DNA of 64,000 bases from Streptomyces sp. RFCAC02 (lineage in GTDB: Bacteria > Actinomycetota > Actinomycetes > Streptomycetales > Streptomycetaceae): the NCBI RefSeq assembly GCF_004193175.1, contig NZ_SAUH01000001.1:3557001-3621000 (forward strand), written 5' to 3'. Under the pieces are notes generated by a model that did not search any database, had not been told where the DNA came from, and saw only the letters and a list, made by a program, of their open reading frames with translations. The first letter of the stretch is position 1; every line of letters starts with the position of its first letter. Positions 63,458 through 64,000 of this stretch are shown here, piece after piece. Made by a program: the position numbers and the translations under genes.

Positions 63458-63732
63458 GTGTCACCGTCCGTATCCCCACGATCCTCCGCACCTACACCGG
63501 CGGCCGGTCCGAGGTGCCCGCCGAGGGCGCGACGCTGCGCGAGGTGCTGTCCGACCTCGACCGCAGCCACAGCGGCATCGCCGGCCGGGTCTTGGACGAC
63601 GAGGGCAGGCTCCGCCGTTTCGTGAACGTGTACGTGAACGACGACGACGTCCGGTTCGCCGAGGGCCTGGACACGGCGACACCGGACGGCACGGGGATCT
63701 CGATCATCCCGGCCGTCGCCGGCGGCTGCTGA
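63454..63732 (+). CDS. cysO: CysO-type ThiS/MoaD sulfur-carrier protein
   Basis: A 92-aa beta-grasp protein, close to mycobacterial CysO (MSVTVRIPTILRTYTGG, then RRFVNVYVNDDDVRF, and PAVAGG). CysO thiocarboxylate gives sulfur for cysteine made by CysM; the Mec protease then frees cysteine. Here the encoded chain ends GGC, one Cys past the diglycine, so a protease must expose the Gly-Gly end. The ATG overlaps the thrC stop. cysM and mec are not in the window. Confidence 0.9.
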   Translation: MSVTVRIPTILRTYTGGRSEVPAEGATLREVLSDLDRSHSGIAGRVLDDEGRLRRFVNVYVNDDDVRFAEGLDTATPDGTGISIIPAVAGGC

Positions 63733-63735
63733 ACC

Positions 63736-63756
63736 GGTCCGGTTTCCGACCGGACC
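63736..63756. terminator. hairpin after cysO
   Basis: GGTCCGGT and ACCGGACC arms around a five-base loop, four bases past the cysO stop. Short but perfect. Confidence 0.5.
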
Positions 63757-63861
63757 GTGCCGGGCCGGCGTCCGGACGGCGATCGGGCGGTGTTCGCGGA
63801 CGTTCGGATCCGTTGGAAAAAGACCGGGTCGGCGCCCGGCGGATGTTCGTAAAAGTGTGCG

Positions 63862-63894
63862 ATCCGCCCCGGAACCTCGGGTTCCGGGGCGGAT
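63862..63894. terminator. strong hairpin near window end
   Basis: Fifteen-base arms ATCCGCCCCGGAACC and GGTTCCGGGGCGGAT around TCG. Either the main terminator of thrC-cysO or an element of the next gene's leader. Confidence 0.6.
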
Positions 63895-64000
63895 TCGCGC
63901 GCGGGGGGCGCTAAAGTGGCCTGCGCTCCCCGTTGTCCCCCGTGTCACGCACACATGAATTCGCGACACATCCCGCGAATCTCCCGCCGAAAAGTCGTGC
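63895..64000. other. right edge, no supported gene
   Basis: An ATG at 63955 opens a basic 15-residue frame to the edge (MNSRHIPRISRRKVV), which could start an exported protein, but no ribosome site precedes it. I cannot confirm a gene. Confidence 0.3.

Noticed and set aside
63955..64000. Possible start of an exported protein at the right edge
   Set aside because: Only 15 codons are visible and no ribosome site precedes the ATG.
1..64000. CRISPR arrays, prophage, conjugative or secondary-metabolite clusters
   Set aside because: No regular spaced repeats, integrases, phage structural genes or PKS/NRPS genes were seen; the phosphopantetheinyl transferase alone does not indicate a cluster.

Overview
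The window looks like a core chromosomal segment of a Streptomyces species or close streptomycete. GC content is very high, codon third positions are almost always G or C, and I found only one in-frame TTA codon. The marker genes are streptomycete regulators and actinobacterial pathways: nur, glnR, rsiG, cdgB, msiK, mshA/mshD, phoU/phoR/phoP, carD and nagK/nagA with a DasR-type site. About 70 protein genes, one tRNA-Thr(UGU), one SAM riboswitch, several operator-like sites and a family of small inverted-repeat elements can be supported.

Left part (1-23.4 kb): an Eis-like acetyltransferase cut by the left edge, asparaginase, the c-di-GMP-responsive anti-sigma factor rsiG, dtd, ygfZ, the nickel regulator nur, an SDR protein without its catalytic Tyr, a nitrobindin with a tiny membrane peptide just upstream, a 27-aa zinc-ribbon peptide, a DsrE-like protein, and a sulfur group. 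The sulfur group is sseC plus a rhodanese preceded by a Cys-containing leader peptide. Then come a DUF2993 protein, a MoaD-like/membrane pair, glnR, a LacI regulator, a PDZ-less HtrA protease, a two-component pair, soxR, a phosphopantetheinyl transferase, a 5'-nucleotidase, mshD, ppk and a NUDIX gene.

Middle (23.3-45 kb): a methyltransferase, mshA, a YbjN protein, gpmA, an orphan NarL-type kinase, an eight-cysteine peptide, and the phosphate regulators phoU/phoR/phoP around a three-unit PHO box. phoP as given carries a one-base frameshift in a G run. The IspD/IspF-CysS-RlmB run starts downstream of carD. DoxX, an unknown 147-aa protein, a sugar nucleotidyltransferase, msiK, tRNA-Thr and an alpha-galactosidase follow.

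Right part (45-64 kb): a quinone reductase with a SoxR-type promoter, pentapeptide-repeat and TerD proteins, ArfB, a flavin reductase, and cdgB (GAF-PAS-GGDEF) behind a BldD-like box. The amino-sugar operon nagK-nagA-aldolase has a dre site upstream, and the aldolase has a TTA codon. Next are a serine hydrolase, otsB, a DUF3263 protein, a SIS protein, a cluster of decayed MITE-like repeats ending exactly at the otsA stop codon, otsA, gpgS, and a SAM-riboswitch-controlled thrC-cysO operon.

Several themes link distant genes. c-di-GMP: cdgB makes it and rsiG senses it. Mycothiol and thiol chemistry: mshA, mshD, soxR and its probable target, sseC/rhodanese, cysO. Compatible solutes: otsA, otsB, gpgS. 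Carbon, nitrogen and phosphate control: glnR, phoR/phoP, msiK, nagK/nagA.
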